64,000 nucleotides of DNA from Pseudooceanicola atlanticus (GCF_000768315.1 NZ_AQQX01000008.1:62001-126000); one strand, 5' to 3'; counted from the stretch's first letter, positions 26,142 to 33,952 are shown. Made by a program: numbers and translations. The notes: generated from the sequence alone by a model not told the origin.

Positions 26142-26413
26142 TCCGCGACCTCCGTCAGGCTTTCAGGGGAAAATCCAAGGTGACCAAGCTGTTCGACGAC
26201 ACGATCGGTCATGTGGATGATGCGCGCGCTGTGACCCGCGCGGTGCAGGCTGAGCGCGGCAGAGGCGATCACCTGTGTGCAAAGCGCCCCGATCTGGGTC
26301 ACTTCGGAGGCGTCGAGGACAAGGTCATCGTCCAGACGCGACTTGAGGTCCTGGGCGAGAGGCGTCGCCGCAGGCAGGTCGAGCTTGGGCGGAAGCATAT
26401 AGGGTTCAGACAT
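26138..26413 (-). CDS. STAS-domain protein (CheX-like position), first gene of the che operon
   Basis: 91 residues from the ATG at 26411-26413. The frame is open further upstream, but that part overlaps promoter-like sequence and looks non-coding. The fold signature is DDLVLDASEVTQIGALCTQVIASAALSLHRAGHSARIIHMTDRVVEQLGHLGF, as in anti-anti-sigma or STAS proteins, though the usual phospho-Ser position reads IGALC, without Ser or Thr. It may be a structural or signalling partner of CheA or CheY, and it heads the minus-strand chemotaxis operon. Confidence 0.8.
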   Translation of the reverse strand: MSEPYMLPPKLDLPAATPLAQDLKSRLDDDLVLDASEVTQIGALCTQVIASAALSLHRAGHSARIIHMTDRVVEQLGHLGFSPESLTEVAE

Positions 26414-26502
26414 CGGCAGCCGCCTTCGGATAATGGGGCAAGGACATAGCGACCCGGACTCCCTTCGTTCGATAAGATGAGAGGGTTCTAGGGCCCCGTA
26501 AG

Positions 26503-26517
26503 TTAAGGCGGGGTTAC
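26503..26517. promoter_or_regulatory. CtrA-like box upstream of the STAS-cheY-cheA operon
   Basis: On the minus strand it reads GTAA-CCCCGCC-TTAAC, one base from TTAA-N7-TTAAC, 90 bases upstream of the first gene. Together with the box before mcp it suggests CtrA control of both chemotaxis transcripts. Confidence 0.42.
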
Positions 26518-26576
26518 GCTCGGGCGGGAAAATGCAGGCTTTTGTTCCGACCGCGAAAAAAGGCCCCTCACAAAGC

Positions 26577-26605
26577 AAAACCCCCGCCGGTTGGGCGGGG
26601 GTTTT
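26577..26605 (-). terminator. Intrinsic terminator of the methyl-transfer operon
   Basis: Perfect 12-bp stem AAAACCCCCGCC / GGCGGGGGTTTT with a 5-base loop, about 20 bases beyond the stop of the minus-strand methyltransferase gene. The T-run at the 3' side works in that direction and, less strongly, in the other. Confidence 0.88.
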
Positions 26606-26625
26606 CTGATTGGTCTGTCAGTGAC

Positions 26626-27603
26626 TTAGCGGCGGCGGCGACGCCCGCCACGACCGCCGCCACCAGCGGCGGCAGCCTTGGCCGCTTCGGGGAAGGACGC
26701 GCCTTCCTTGACCGCGTCGACGATGCGGGAGAAGCCGATCCACTGGGCACCGTTGGGGTCGTGATTCATCAGCATGTTCGCGGCCTTGATCGCCTCCATC
26801 TCGACCTGGCGGACGGGGTTCATGATCGCGGAGGTCATGCCGGCGCCGATGGCCATGGGCAGGAAGGCGGCGTTGATGCCGTGACGATTGGGCAGGCCGA
26901 AGGACACGTTGGAGGCGCCGCAGGTCGTGTTCACGCCCAGCTCATCGCGCAATTTCCGAACAAGGGCAAAGACTTGCTGGCCGGCGGTGGCCATGGCGCC
27001 GATCGGCATGACGAGCGGGTCGACGACGATGTCATGGGCGGGGATGCCGAAATCGGCGGCGCGTTCCACGATCTTCTTGGCGACGGCGAAACGCACGTCC
27101 GGATCCTCGGAGATGCCGGTGTCGTCGTTGGAGATCGCGACGACCGGAACATTGTACTTCTTGACCAGCGGCAGAACCAGTTCCAGGCGTTCTTCCTCGC
27201 CGGTGACGGAGTTCAGCAGCGGGCGGCCTTCGGCGGCTTCAAGGCCCGCCTCGAGGGCGCCGGGCACACTTGAGTCGATGCACAAGGGAACGTCGACAAG
27301 CCCCTGAACACACTTGATAAGTTGCGGCATCAGGGTGGGTTCGACAAAGTTGTTGTCGGCGTAGCGCGGGTCCTCGGCCATCTTGTTGGTGAAGACCGCG
27401 CCGGAGTTCACATCCAGCACCATCGCGCCACAGGCGACCTGTTCGATGGCGTCCTGTTCCACCGTCGAGAAATCGTCGAGTTCGAGCTCTGCGGCGAGCT
27501 TTTTCCGGCCGGTCGGATTGATCCGTTCGCCGATGACGCAGAAGGGTTCGTCGAACCCGATCACGACGGTTTTGCTTTTGCTCTCGATCACGGTGCGAGT
27601 CAT
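26626..27603 (-). CDS. Pterin-dependent (methyltetrahydrofolate) methyltransferase, DHPS-like barrel
   Basis: 325 residues. The pterin-binding TIM barrel has VIGERINPTGRKKLA at the start, MVLDVNSGA, PLCIDSSVPGALEAGLEA, LLNSVTGEEERLELV, AISNDDTG, DIVVDPLVMPIGA and GASNVSFGLPNRHGINAAFLPMAI. These are the features of methyltetrahydrofolate:corrinoid methyltransferases. The core is normally about 265 residues; here a linker and an Arg/Gly tail (GGGGRGGRRRRR) follow. It is the last gene after the MTHFR-like and PF13769-like genes. A corrinoid protein and its activator, which I expect beside such enzymes, are absent from the window. Confidence 0.88.
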   Translation of the reverse strand: MTRTVIESKSKTVVIGFDEPFCVIGERINPTGRKKLAAELELDDFSTVEQDAIEQVACGAMVLDVNSGAVFTNKMAEDPRYADNNFVEPTLMPQLIKCVQGLVDVPLCIDSSVPGALEAGLEAAEGRPLLNSVTGEEERLELVLPLVKKYNVPVVAISNDDTGISEDPDVRFAVAKKIVERAADFGIPAHDIVVDPLVMPIGAMATAGQQVFALVRKLRDELGVNTTCGASNVSFGLPNRHGINAAFLPMAIGAGMTSAIMNPVRQVEMEAIKAANMLMNHDPNGAQWIGFSRIVDAVKEGASFPEAAKAAAAGGGGRGGRRRRR

Positions 27604-27623
27604 TTTGATCCCTTATTTTGTCG

Positions 27624-27678
27624 CGTCGGTATTACGTCGGTGCGACGTCGGTATAACGTCGGTGCGATCTCGGTGCCA
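27624..27678. repeat. Five tandem 11-bp direct repeats
   Basis: Units CGTCGGTATTA, CGTCGGTGCGA, CGTCGGTATAA, CGTCGGTGCGA and TCTCGGTGCCA run head to tail with the core TCGGTRYSA. The period matches about one helical turn, so a protein could bind one face. The block lies between the MTHFR-like gene and the methyltransferase, ending 21 bases upstream of the latter's start, where it could control the distal gene. Confidence 0.8.
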
Positions 27679-27764
27679 GTTCCCGGCGCGATACAGGCGC
27701 CGGGTCCGGTCTGTTTGGGTCCAGCACCACCCGCCGGACGGATCCGGAGGGCAGGGGCGCTGGA

Positions 27765-28700
27765 TCAGCCTGCGGCGACGCGCGCGGCGGGCACGCCGGC
27801 CTGGCCGGCATTGTTGGTGACCCATTCGGCCGCCGACTTGATGCCGCCCAGCGGGAAGATGTGGGTCTGCGCGATCAAACTGTCGGGGTTTTCCGCCTTG
27901 TGCTGGGCGAGGTCACGCAGCACGTCGGTCGGCTCGTAGGGCAGAACCAGCTTGGTCACGTCCATGGCACGCTTCTGAAGAACCTTGAGCGAGGGACCGA
28001 CGCCGCAGGCGATGGCGAACTTGATCAGGGTCTGCAGCTTGGCGGGGCCGGCGACACCGACATGGATCGGCAGGGTCAGGCCTTCGGATTGCAGGCGGTT
28101 GGCCCAGGCGATGATCGGCTGCGCGTCGAAGGCGAACTGGGTGGCCAGGGCCATCTGCGCATCGGTGCGGTCGGCGAAGGCCTGTTTCCAGCGGAGCGCT
28201 TCCATCACCTCGGCATCGCCACCGTTGGGGTCGATGTCCTTGTTGCCTTCGGGGTGGCCGGCAACATGCAGGTGGGTAAAGCCCGCCTGGTCGAAGAGAC
28301 CGGTTTCCAGCAGCTGCATGGAGGAGTGGAATTCGCCCTTCGGCTCGGCCACGCCGCCGGCGAGGATCAGGCCCTGCTTGATGCCGGCCTCGCCCTGGTA
28401 GCGGGCGATCCAGTCCTGCAGCGTCGCGGCATCGGGGATGATGCGCGCCGGGAAGTGGGGCATGACGTCGAAACCGTCATCGGTGAGACGGGCGGCGGTT
28501 TCCACCATCTCCTCGATCGGAGTGCCGTCGATATGGGCGATGTAGACGCGGGTGCCGCGGGGCAGGAGCGCCTTGAAATCTTCGACCTTGGAGGCCGTGC
28601 GGGGCATGACCTCGATCGAGTAGCCGTTCAGGAAGGTCTCCAGACGGGCATCGGTAGGTGCGGCGGCCGCGTTGCGGCGTCCAAAGTTCAGAATGGCCAT
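27765..28700 (-). CDS. Methylenetetrahydrofolate reductase-like protein
   Basis: 311 residues from the ATG at 28698-28700, chosen for GGGAGG five bases upstream; in-frame ATGs further upstream have no site. The MetF-type barrel shows YSIEVMPRTASKVEDF at the N-terminus, HLHVAGHPEGN, FAFDAQPIIAWANRLQSEG and LPIHVGVAGPAKLQTLIKFAIACGVG. The sequence is divergent from housekeeping MetF and fits the paralogues found in methyl-group oxidation clusters, which reduce or oxidise C1 units on folate. It lies 26 bases after the small protein gene and upstream of the pterin methyltransferase. Confidence 0.85.
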   Translation of the reverse strand: MAILNFGRRNAAAAPTDARLETFLNGYSIEVMPRTASKVEDFKALLPRGTRVYIAHIDGTPIEEMVETAARLTDDGFDVMPHFPARIIPDAATLQDWIARYQGEAGIKQGLILAGGVAEPKGEFHSSMQLLETGLFDQAGFTHLHVAGHPEGNKDIDPNGGDAEVMEALRWKQAFADRTDAQMALATQFAFDAQPIIAWANRLQSEGLTLPIHVGVAGPAKLQTLIKFAIACGVGPSLKVLQKRAMDVTKLVLPYEPTDVLRDLAQHKAENPDSLIAQTHIFPLGGIKSAAEWVTNNAGQAGVPAARVAAG

Positions 28701-28726
28701 CAAAGCCTCCCTCAATCCTCCGGGCG

Positions 28727-29029
28727 TCATGCCCATCCATCATTTGCGATCAGTTGCTTCAGGCGCTCCTGATCGTATTCCGCATCGAGCCGCGCAATTT
28801 CGCGGGCGGCGATGTCGGAGGGGTCGCCCTCCTGGGAGCCAAGGGACGTCTTGCGCCATTCGGCCAGGTAGGCGTCGGTATCGGCGGCGCCAACCTTCAT
28901 CGCGGCGCGGTCAATCGCCTGTTCGAACCGTTCCGGCAGAACCTGCTTGGCCGCTTTGCGTCCCTTGCCGACGATCACCTGGGCGGGAATGTCCCGCCAG
29001 CAAACGAGGGTGATATCGGTGGAGGCCAT
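28727..29029 (-). CDS. Small protein of the PF13769 'virulence factor' family
   Basis: 100 residues from ATG 29027-29029 with AGGA seven bases upstream. The sequence TLVCWRDIPAQVIVGKGRKAAKQVLPERFEQAIDRAAMKVG and DAYLAEWRKTS matches the family I know from operons with MTHFR-like and corrinoid methyltransferase genes in marine alphaproteobacteria. The 'virulence' label is historical. The role is probably structural or regulatory in C1 metabolism. First gene of the operon. Confidence 0.78.
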   Translation of the reverse strand: MASTDITLVCWRDIPAQVIVGKGRKAAKQVLPERFEQAIDRAAMKVGAADTDAYLAEWRKTSLGSQEGDPSDIAAREIARLDAEYDQERLKQLIANDGWA

Positions 29030-29447
29030 GCGCGTTTCCTTGGTTTCCCTAGGGTCCCTGATACTGGGGGCCGAGGGGGGAGGTGGGGTCGTTTTCGACA
29101 CAACACATCGCACAGGCGACGTCCGGTCGGTTTCAGCAGGTTAGCGTGCGGGGGCCGGGGCCTCCAGCCGGGCGAATCGTCGAATTCTTCATGACGGTCA
29201 TGAGGGGGGACATCATGGAGGGTGACATGGCGTGCGGCGCATTCTGCGTCGCAAGCGGACCTGGCGGCCCGAATTCTGGCGCAGTGACATGTGACAAAGG
29301 ACCTACGACAAAAGTCGTATATGCCAAAGTCGAATAAGCGTCCTTGCAAAACTGGCGTATCAGAAATTTGTAAATCCGATGTTACTTTAAGATGTGTTTG
29401 GGATCCCGTTTTCGATCCAGGTTTCAGTTGAAGAGTGAGGTGGTTGC
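29030..29447. other. Intergenic region with two operator-like palindromes
   Basis: No convincing gene. An 84-codon open frame at 29083-29337 on the plus strand lacks a ribosome site and has atypical composition. Two inverted repeats stand out: TCATGAC-G-GTCATGA (29189-29203) and TACGAC-AAAA-GTCGTA (29304-29319). The right half, from about 29330, is AT-rich for this genome and probably holds the promoter of the gene at 29448. Confidence 0.6.
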
Positions 29448-29714
29448 GTGAAATGTACCCGTCATCAGATCAGTGCCCTTCGTGCCCTCGCCGATTGGAA
29501 TGACGGTGGATTTGTCCCACTGGCACGATTGAGAAGCCGGCGCCTGGCCCTGCCCGGACCGGTTCTTTCCCGTTTGGCCACCATGGGACTCGTTGAACAG
29601 GAACGTGAAGTGATCGCCGGGCAGGGGCCCGGCTATCGTCTGACCCAACAGGGGTGGGATTTGCTGGCATGTCAGGCCGATATGCAAACCCGCCGACGTG
29701 TTTCTGACCCGTGA
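29448..29714 (+). CDS. Small winged-helix-like protein
   Basis: 88 residues from a GTG with GAGGTGG four bases upstream. The layout HQISALRALADWNDGGFVPLARLRSRRLALPGPVLSRLATMGLVEQEREVI-GYRLTQQGWDLL is that of a MarR/PadR-like winged helix: helix, helix, recognition helix, then a wing ending in the common TxxGxxLL. It may bind DNA as a dimer. No partner gene is obvious; the Ppx/GppA gene starts 65 bases downstream on the same strand. Family assignment is by pattern only. Confidence 0.68.
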   Translation: MKCTRHQISALRALADWNDGGFVPLARLRSRRLALPGPVLSRLATMGLVEQEREVIAGQGPGYRLTQQGWDLLACQADMQTRRRVSDP

Positions 29715-29779
29715 CAGCCCTTGCGCGAACACATGCGACGCAGTAAATTTGTGGCAACACGTAACAGGAGGGCGCAACC

Positions 29780-30892
29780 ATGGCGCCCAGGCGTCCCAAA
29801 GGTGCGGGCGCATTCCCGAAACCGGTCGAGAGCCCCGTACCCAACACACCGGATCCAGCCGAGCTGTATGCCGCGCTGGATCTCGGCACAAATTCGTGCC
29901 GCATGCTGATTGCCCAACCCAAGGGCAGTCAGTTTCACGTCGTGGACAGTTTCTCCAAATCCGTGCAGCTGGGTGCCGGTCTCGAGCGGTCGGGACAATT
30001 GTCCCGGTCGTCGATGGGCCGGACGATCCAGGCGCTGCGGGTCTGCCAGCAGAAACTGCGCCGCCACAAGGTCCGCCACATGCGGCTGGTCGCGACGGAG
30101 GCCTGCCGCCGCGCGGGCAATGCGCGCCGCTTCATCGACCAGGTGGAGAACGAAACCGGGCTTCGGCTCGAGATCATCCAGCCGGAGGAAGAAGCCCGGC
30201 TGGCCGTGATCTCCTGCGCGCCGCTGGTGTCGACGAAGACCGATCAACTGCTGGTGGTGGATATCGGCGGCGGCTCGACCGAGCTGGTCTGGATCGACCT
30301 GACCGCCGTGCCGCGCCGGGAACGGCCGCGGGCGATCATGCGGCTGCATGCGGGGTTCCACCCGGCCGAAAGCCCGTTTCCCGCCGCCAAGGTGGTGGAC
30401 TGGATTTCGGTTCCGCTGGGTGTGGCGACGCTGCGCGACCAGTTCCGCGACGTGCAGGACGACACCGCGCGGTTCGCGCTGATGTCATGGTATTTCGAGG
30501 AAAGCCTGGCCGAGTTCGCGCCCTACAAGGACGAACAGGTCCGCGAGGGGTTCCAGATCATCGGCACGTCGGGCACGGTCACGACCGTCGCGGCCTCGCA
30601 TCTGGGGCTGAAGCGCTATGACCGGACGAAGGTTGACGGGTTGCGCATGACCTCTGACCAGATCGACCGGGTGATCCGCGATTACCTGACGCTGGGCCCC
30701 GAGGGGCGGCGCAAGGATCCGCGGATCGGGCAGGACCGGCAGACGCTGATCATGTCCGGCTCTGCGATCCTGCAGGCGCTGCTGCGCTGCTGGCCGACCG
30801 ACCGACTGTCGGTGGCGGATCGTGGGCTGCGCGAGGGGCTGCTTTATGCGCAGATGTCGGCTCACGGGGTGCTGGAGGACGCGCCTTATTGA
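29780..30892 (+). CDS. Ppx/GppA-family exopolyphosphatase/pppGpp phosphatase
   Basis: 370 residues. The ASKHA fold shows phosphate-1 ALDLGTNSCRMLIA, then VATEACRRAGNARRFI, LEIIQPEEEARLA, phosphate-2 LLVVDIGGGSTELVW and the later IIGTSGTVTTVAA. The length fits the short Rhodobacterales form without the C-terminal HD domain of E. coli Ppx. It degrades polyphosphate or pppGpp in the cytosol. A Pro-rich N-terminal extension of about 28 residues precedes the core. RlmE follows 99 bases downstream, a common pairing in alphaproteobacteria. Confidence 0.93.
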   Translation: MAPRRPKGAGAFPKPVESPVPNTPDPAELYAALDLGTNSCRMLIAQPKGSQFHVVDSFSKSVQLGAGLERSGQLSRSSMGRTIQALRVCQQKLRRHKVRHMRLVATEACRRAGNARRFIDQVENETGLRLEIIQPEEEARLAVISCAPLVSTKTDQLLVVDIGGGSTELVWIDLTAVPRRERPRAIMRLHAGFHPAESPFPAAKVVDWISVPLGVATLRDQFRDVQDDTARFALMSWYFEESLAEFAPYKDEQVREGFQIIGTSGTVTTVAASHLGLKRYDRTKVDGLRMTSDQIDRVIRDYLTLGPEGRRKDPRIGQDRQTLIMSGSAILQALLRCWPTDRLSVADRGLREGLLYAQMSAHGVLEDAPY

Positions 30893-30991
30893 CAGGGCGC
30901 GCCCGCCGGGCCGGGACCACGGGCCATCCGCCCTTGTGACCGGCGCGTTAAGGCGGATATGAGGGGCGCGGGATCATCCGGGAGCGGCACA

Positions 30992-31708
30992 ATGGCCAAG
31001 AAACCTACGGGAAAGAACACATCGGGCCGCGGCCAGCGTGACCTGACCGTCAAGGTGAAGACCGCACGGGGACGGAAGCTGTCCTCGACCCGGTGGCTGC
31101 AGCGCCAGTTGAACGACCCCTATGTGCAGCGCGCGCAGGCCGAAGGCTATCGCGGACGCGCCGCCTTCAAGATCATGGAGATCGACGACAAGTACCGGTT
31201 CCTGGTGCCCGGCGCACGGGTGGTCGACCTGGGCTGTGCGCCTGGCGGCTGGTTGCAGGTCGCGGTGCCGCGGATCAACGCGCTTGGCGAGAAGAAGGGC
31301 AAGGCCGTGGGCCGGATCATCGGCGTCGACCTTCAGGAGGTCGAGCCGCTGCCGGGCGCGGAGGTCCATGTGCTGGACTTCATGGAAGACGGCGCGGACG
31401 ACAAGGTGAAGGAATGGCTGGGCGGTGAGGCAGACGTGGTGATGTCGGACATGGCTGCCGCGTCCTCGGGACACAAGCAGACCGACCACCTGCGCATCAT
31501 TTCCCTGTGTGAAACGGCGGCCTACTTTTCCTTCGACGTGCTGACCGAGGGCGGGACCTTCGTGGCGAAAGTCCTGGCCGGCGGCGCGGAAGGCGAATTG
31601 CAGAAGCTGCTGAAGCAGAAATTCGCCAAGGTGGCGAATATCAAGCCGCCATCGTCGCGGTCCGACAGTTCCGAGAAATTCGTGGTCGCTACCGGGTTCC
31701 GCGGCTGA
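30992..31708 (+). CDS. rlmE: RlmE (FtsJ/RrmJ), 23S rRNA 2'-O-methyltransferase
   Basis: 238 residues. SAM motif [19 protein letters not shown], then [22 protein letters not shown], the catalytic Asp in [20 protein letters not shown] and the catalytic Lys in [10 protein letters not shown], ending VKPP-like [21 protein letters not shown]. RlmE methylates a uridine of the 23S A-loop and aids 50S maturation. The ATG at 30992 (GGGAG seven bases upstream) is preferred to one 11 codons earlier. A basic N-terminal extension [16 protein letters not shown] precedes the core. Confidence 0.95.
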   Translation: MAKKPTGKNTSGRGQRDLTVKVKTARGRKLSSTRWLQRQLNDPYVQRAQAEGYRGRAAFKIMEIDDKYRFLVPGARVVDLGCAPGGWLQVAVPRINALGEKKGKAVGRIIGVDLQEVEPLPGAEVHVLDFMEDGADDKVKEWLGGEADVVMSDMAAASSGHKQTDHLRIISLCETAAYFSFDVLTEGGTFVAKVLAGGAEGELQKLLKQKFAKVANIKPPSSRSDSSEKFVVATGFRG

Positions 31709-31741
31709 GGTCCGGCCGGGGCGGTGACAGGGACGGGCGCC

Positions 31742-31921
31742 TTAGCGCGCCCGGATCGAGGCCATGGCGGATTTCATGAAATCCTCGGCATCGGCGGCCT
31801 CGGACCGAGGCGGCGTGACGGACGCGGCGGTATTGAGAGCCTCCTGGCGAAGCAGGTCGAACAGGCGTTTGCGGCGGCTGGCGGCCAGTGCGCTGGCCTC
31901 TTGATCGGTCTCGTGTTTCAT
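31742..31921 (-). CDS. Small hypothetical protein
   Basis: 59 residues from the ATG at 31919-31921, charged and predicted helical (SRRKRLFDLLRQEALN, EDFMKSAMASIRAR). The frame continues upstream for 33 codons, but no good ribosome site marks a start there, and the site for the chosen ATG is also weak. It is convergent with rlmE and has no operon partner. It could be a genuine small protein of the DUF type common in Rhodobacteraceae, or a chance frame. Confidence 0.4.
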   Translation of the reverse strand: MKHETDQEASALAASRRKRLFDLLRQEALNTAASVTPPRSEAADAEDFMKSAMASIRAR

Positions 31922-32274
31922 CTGGTGTCCCGTCTTCTTTTGCTGACGAGTAATCCGGCGGGATGACCAAATTGTATCCCCTTCGGCGTGATTTCCGGGC
32001 AATTGTTTGTCATGCGTCAAAAATGCCGCGAGACCCCGGGTATTGCATCACCTTGCGTCAACTTTGACGCGTATTCCAGTACACTTGTTCAACGGTCAAG
32101 AAACTCGTCGTGGCCACGAGTAAACTACTACGACTTTGAGCGTTTTTTCGGCGTTCGGCGGGTCCCGTTTGCCCTTGGAGGCATGGACCTCGCCGGTATG
32201 GCAGGTAGCTTTGTACCGTTCTTGTCGGATGAACGGCAAGCAAGGCGGTCAGTCCCGGAAAGGAAACGTACTTC
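31922..32274. promoter_or_regulatory. Intergenic region with palindromes upstream of the PAS/DHp gene
   Basis: No gene seen. It holds GCGTCAA-CT-TTGACGC (32055-32070, perfect 7-bp arms), a lone GCGTCAA half-site near 32017, and the 12-bp palindrome TCGTGGCCACGA (32108-32119). The first is a good operator candidate for the gene at 32275. The regulator is unknown. Confidence 0.5.
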
Positions 32275-32934
32275 GTGAACGCTGAAGGCCAGGTACTCTC
32301 GCGGCCCGATATTCAATCCATTGCCCTTGATCTGGCGCTGTCGGCGCAGCCCGAGGCGCTGCTATTGCTGGACGGCACCGGAATGGTGCTGGATGCGCGG
32401 ATGGCCCCCGGTGCGGAACGCGGTCAGGGTGCGGGAACTGTGGGTACGGATTGGATCAGCCTCTGGCCGGCCTCGGAACAGGCGGCGCTGCGAAGCTGCG
32501 TGAACCGCGCCCTGGTCGAAGACAGGGCCGACACGGTGGTGACGCCGCTGGAGGATGGAGATCGCTACCGGATCGACATCCACCTTGTGCCCGACACCGA
32601 CCCGGTGCTTCTGGTTGCCGGCTGCGGACCCGCGGCGGAAACCGAGGCGACTGACGGTTCGGGCGGACCGCATCAGGATGCAGGCGAGGCGGGCGATGAC
32701 TGGCCCACCAGCATGCATGATCTGAACAATGCCCTGACGGCGCTTCACGCCTCTGTCCGGCTGCTGGCCCGCAGCTTGCCCGAGGCGAAGGTCGATCTGG
32801 GCCGCCAGGTGGTCGGCGAAGCCGATGGCATGATCGAACGCTCGCAGCAGGGGCTGGAGCGGATCCGGTCCATCCTGGATCGCAAATTGCCGCGCAAGGC
32901 GGATCTGAAAGGAATTTTTTCGGATCGTGTTTAA
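32275..32934 (+). CDS. PAS-like plus histidine-kinase dimerisation (DHp) protein lacking an ATPase domain
   Basis: 219 residues with a GTG start. The first 115 residues resemble a PAS fold (EALLLLDGTGMVLDARMAPG, DRYRIDIHLVPD). An acidic Gly-rich linker follows, and then MHDLNNALTALHASVRLLARSL, which matches the H-box helix of HisKA kinases (HDLNNxL, H148), with a second helix to residue 205. No N, G1 or G2 box follows: the protein simply ends. It could be a phosphotransfer or pseudokinase protein. It lies upstream of a Crp-family regulator on the same strand. Confidence 0.72.
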   Translation: MNAEGQVLSRPDIQSIALDLALSAQPEALLLLDGTGMVLDARMAPGAERGQGAGTVGTDWISLWPASEQAALRSCVNRALVEDRADTVVTPLEDGDRYRIDIHLVPDTDPVLLVAGCGPAAETEATDGSGGPHQDAGEAGDDWPTSMHDLNNALTALHASVRLLARSLPEAKVDLGRQVVGEADGMIERSQQGLERIRSILDRKLPRKADLKGIFSDRV

Positions 32935-33033
32935 GATTTTCGTAACCCCTGACATGCATCAAGCGCGTCGAGCGCTGATTGATCCACTTTAACTAAATGA
33001 TCCCGGGGGCTTACGGCGGTTCCGCTGGAATTT

Positions 33034-33048
33034 CTGACGCGCCGTCAG
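33034..33048. promoter_or_regulatory. Inverted repeat CTGACG-CGC-CGTCAG upstream of the Crp-family gene
   Basis: Perfect 6-bp arms with a 3-base centre, 86 bases upstream of the regulator start. It could be an autoregulatory operator or a weak terminator of the preceding gene; no U-run follows. Confidence 0.35.
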
Positions 33049-33134
33049 AGCCGGCGCGGGGAACCCGACGGTGAATTGACCGTTTTTACCCCACGACAAG
33101 CAAGCGAACGAATGACCAAACGAGGAGTCCCGCG

Positions 33135-33941
33135 ATGCACCGCGCGCCACAAAATCTGAACCGCACCGGCAGTTTTGCCGGCGGTGTGGGCGGTGGCAGT
33201 TGCTTTGCAGCCAGATTGTCCCGCTACGCCGACCTGACCGAGCACGAACACACCTTCGTGTCCCGCATGGAAGAGAACGAACGCAGGGTCCGCCACGAGG
33301 AGGTGCTGGTCGAGATCGGCCAGACCCCGGAGAACCTGTTCATCCTGAAGGAAGGCTGGGCCGTCGCGCGCAGCCGCAACTTGAACGGCCGCACGCAGGT
33401 GGTGCGTATCTACCTGCCGGGCGAGATGATCGGCCTTCCCGGGCTGGGCACGCGCAATGCCGCCCACGAGATTGCCATGATCACCGACGGCGTGGTCTGC
33501 CCGTTCCCGCGCGACCATATGACTGCCGTCTATGCCAAGGCGCCGCGACTGGCGGCCCTGTTGACGGCGATTTCAAGCCTCGACCAGATCGCCCTGAAGG
33601 ACCGTCTGGCGATGATGGGGGTCGGATCGGCCCGCGAACGCATGGCGCATTTCCTGCTGGATGTGCATGAACGTCTTCTCCAGACTAATCCGGAGCTTGG
33701 GCGCCGGTTCCGGCTGCCTTTGCGGCAGGTCGATATCGGCGAGGTGCTGGGCCTGACCAAGGTCTACGTGAACCGCCTGTTGCGCGGCTTCACCGACGAG
33801 GAGCTGATCGAGATCCAGCGCCCCTATGTGCGGATGCTGCAACCGGAACGGCTGCGCGACATTGCGCAGTACACGAACCGCTACGAGCAGCTGGACAATT
33901 CCTGGTTTCCCAGCGTCCGCGACAACGAATTGAACGTGTAA
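33135..33941 (+). CDS. Crp/Fnr-family transcription regulator without Fe-S cysteines
   Basis: 268 residues. The cyclic-nucleotide-like beta roll runs from about 40 to 140 (LVEIGQTPENLFILKEGWAVARS, VVRIYLPGEMIGLPGLG). A long dimer helix follows, then the HTH_Crp domain LPLRQVDIGEVLGLTKVYVNRLLRGFTDEELIEI. Only two cysteines (C23 and one near 117) are present, so it is not a [4Fe-4S] FNR. The C-terminus extends about 35 residues past the HTH. Good GAGGAG site. Effector unknown. Such regulators in Roseobacters often respond to redox or nitrogen oxides, but nothing here decides that. Confidence 0.9.
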   Translation: MHRAPQNLNRTGSFAGGVGGGSCFAARLSRYADLTEHEHTFVSRMEENERRVRHEEVLVEIGQTPENLFILKEGWAVARSRNLNGRTQVVRIYLPGEMIGLPGLGTRNAAHEIAMITDGVVCPFPRDHMTAVYAKAPRLAALLTAISSLDQIALKDRLAMMGVGSARERMAHFLLDVHERLLQTNPELGRRFRLPLRQVDIGEVLGLTKVYVNRLLRGFTDEELIEIQRPYVRMLQPERLRDIAQYTNRYEQLDNSWFPSVRDNELNV

Positions 33942-33952
33942 CCGGCGCGGGG

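Noticed and set aside
29083-29337. 84-codon open frame in the intergenic region
   Set aside because: No ribosome binding site, composition unlike neighbours, and it spans two perfect palindromes.
33135-33941. FNR-type oxygen sensor
   Set aside because: Only two cysteines, far apart; the four Cys of a [4Fe-4S] FNR are absent. Kept as a Crp-family regulator.
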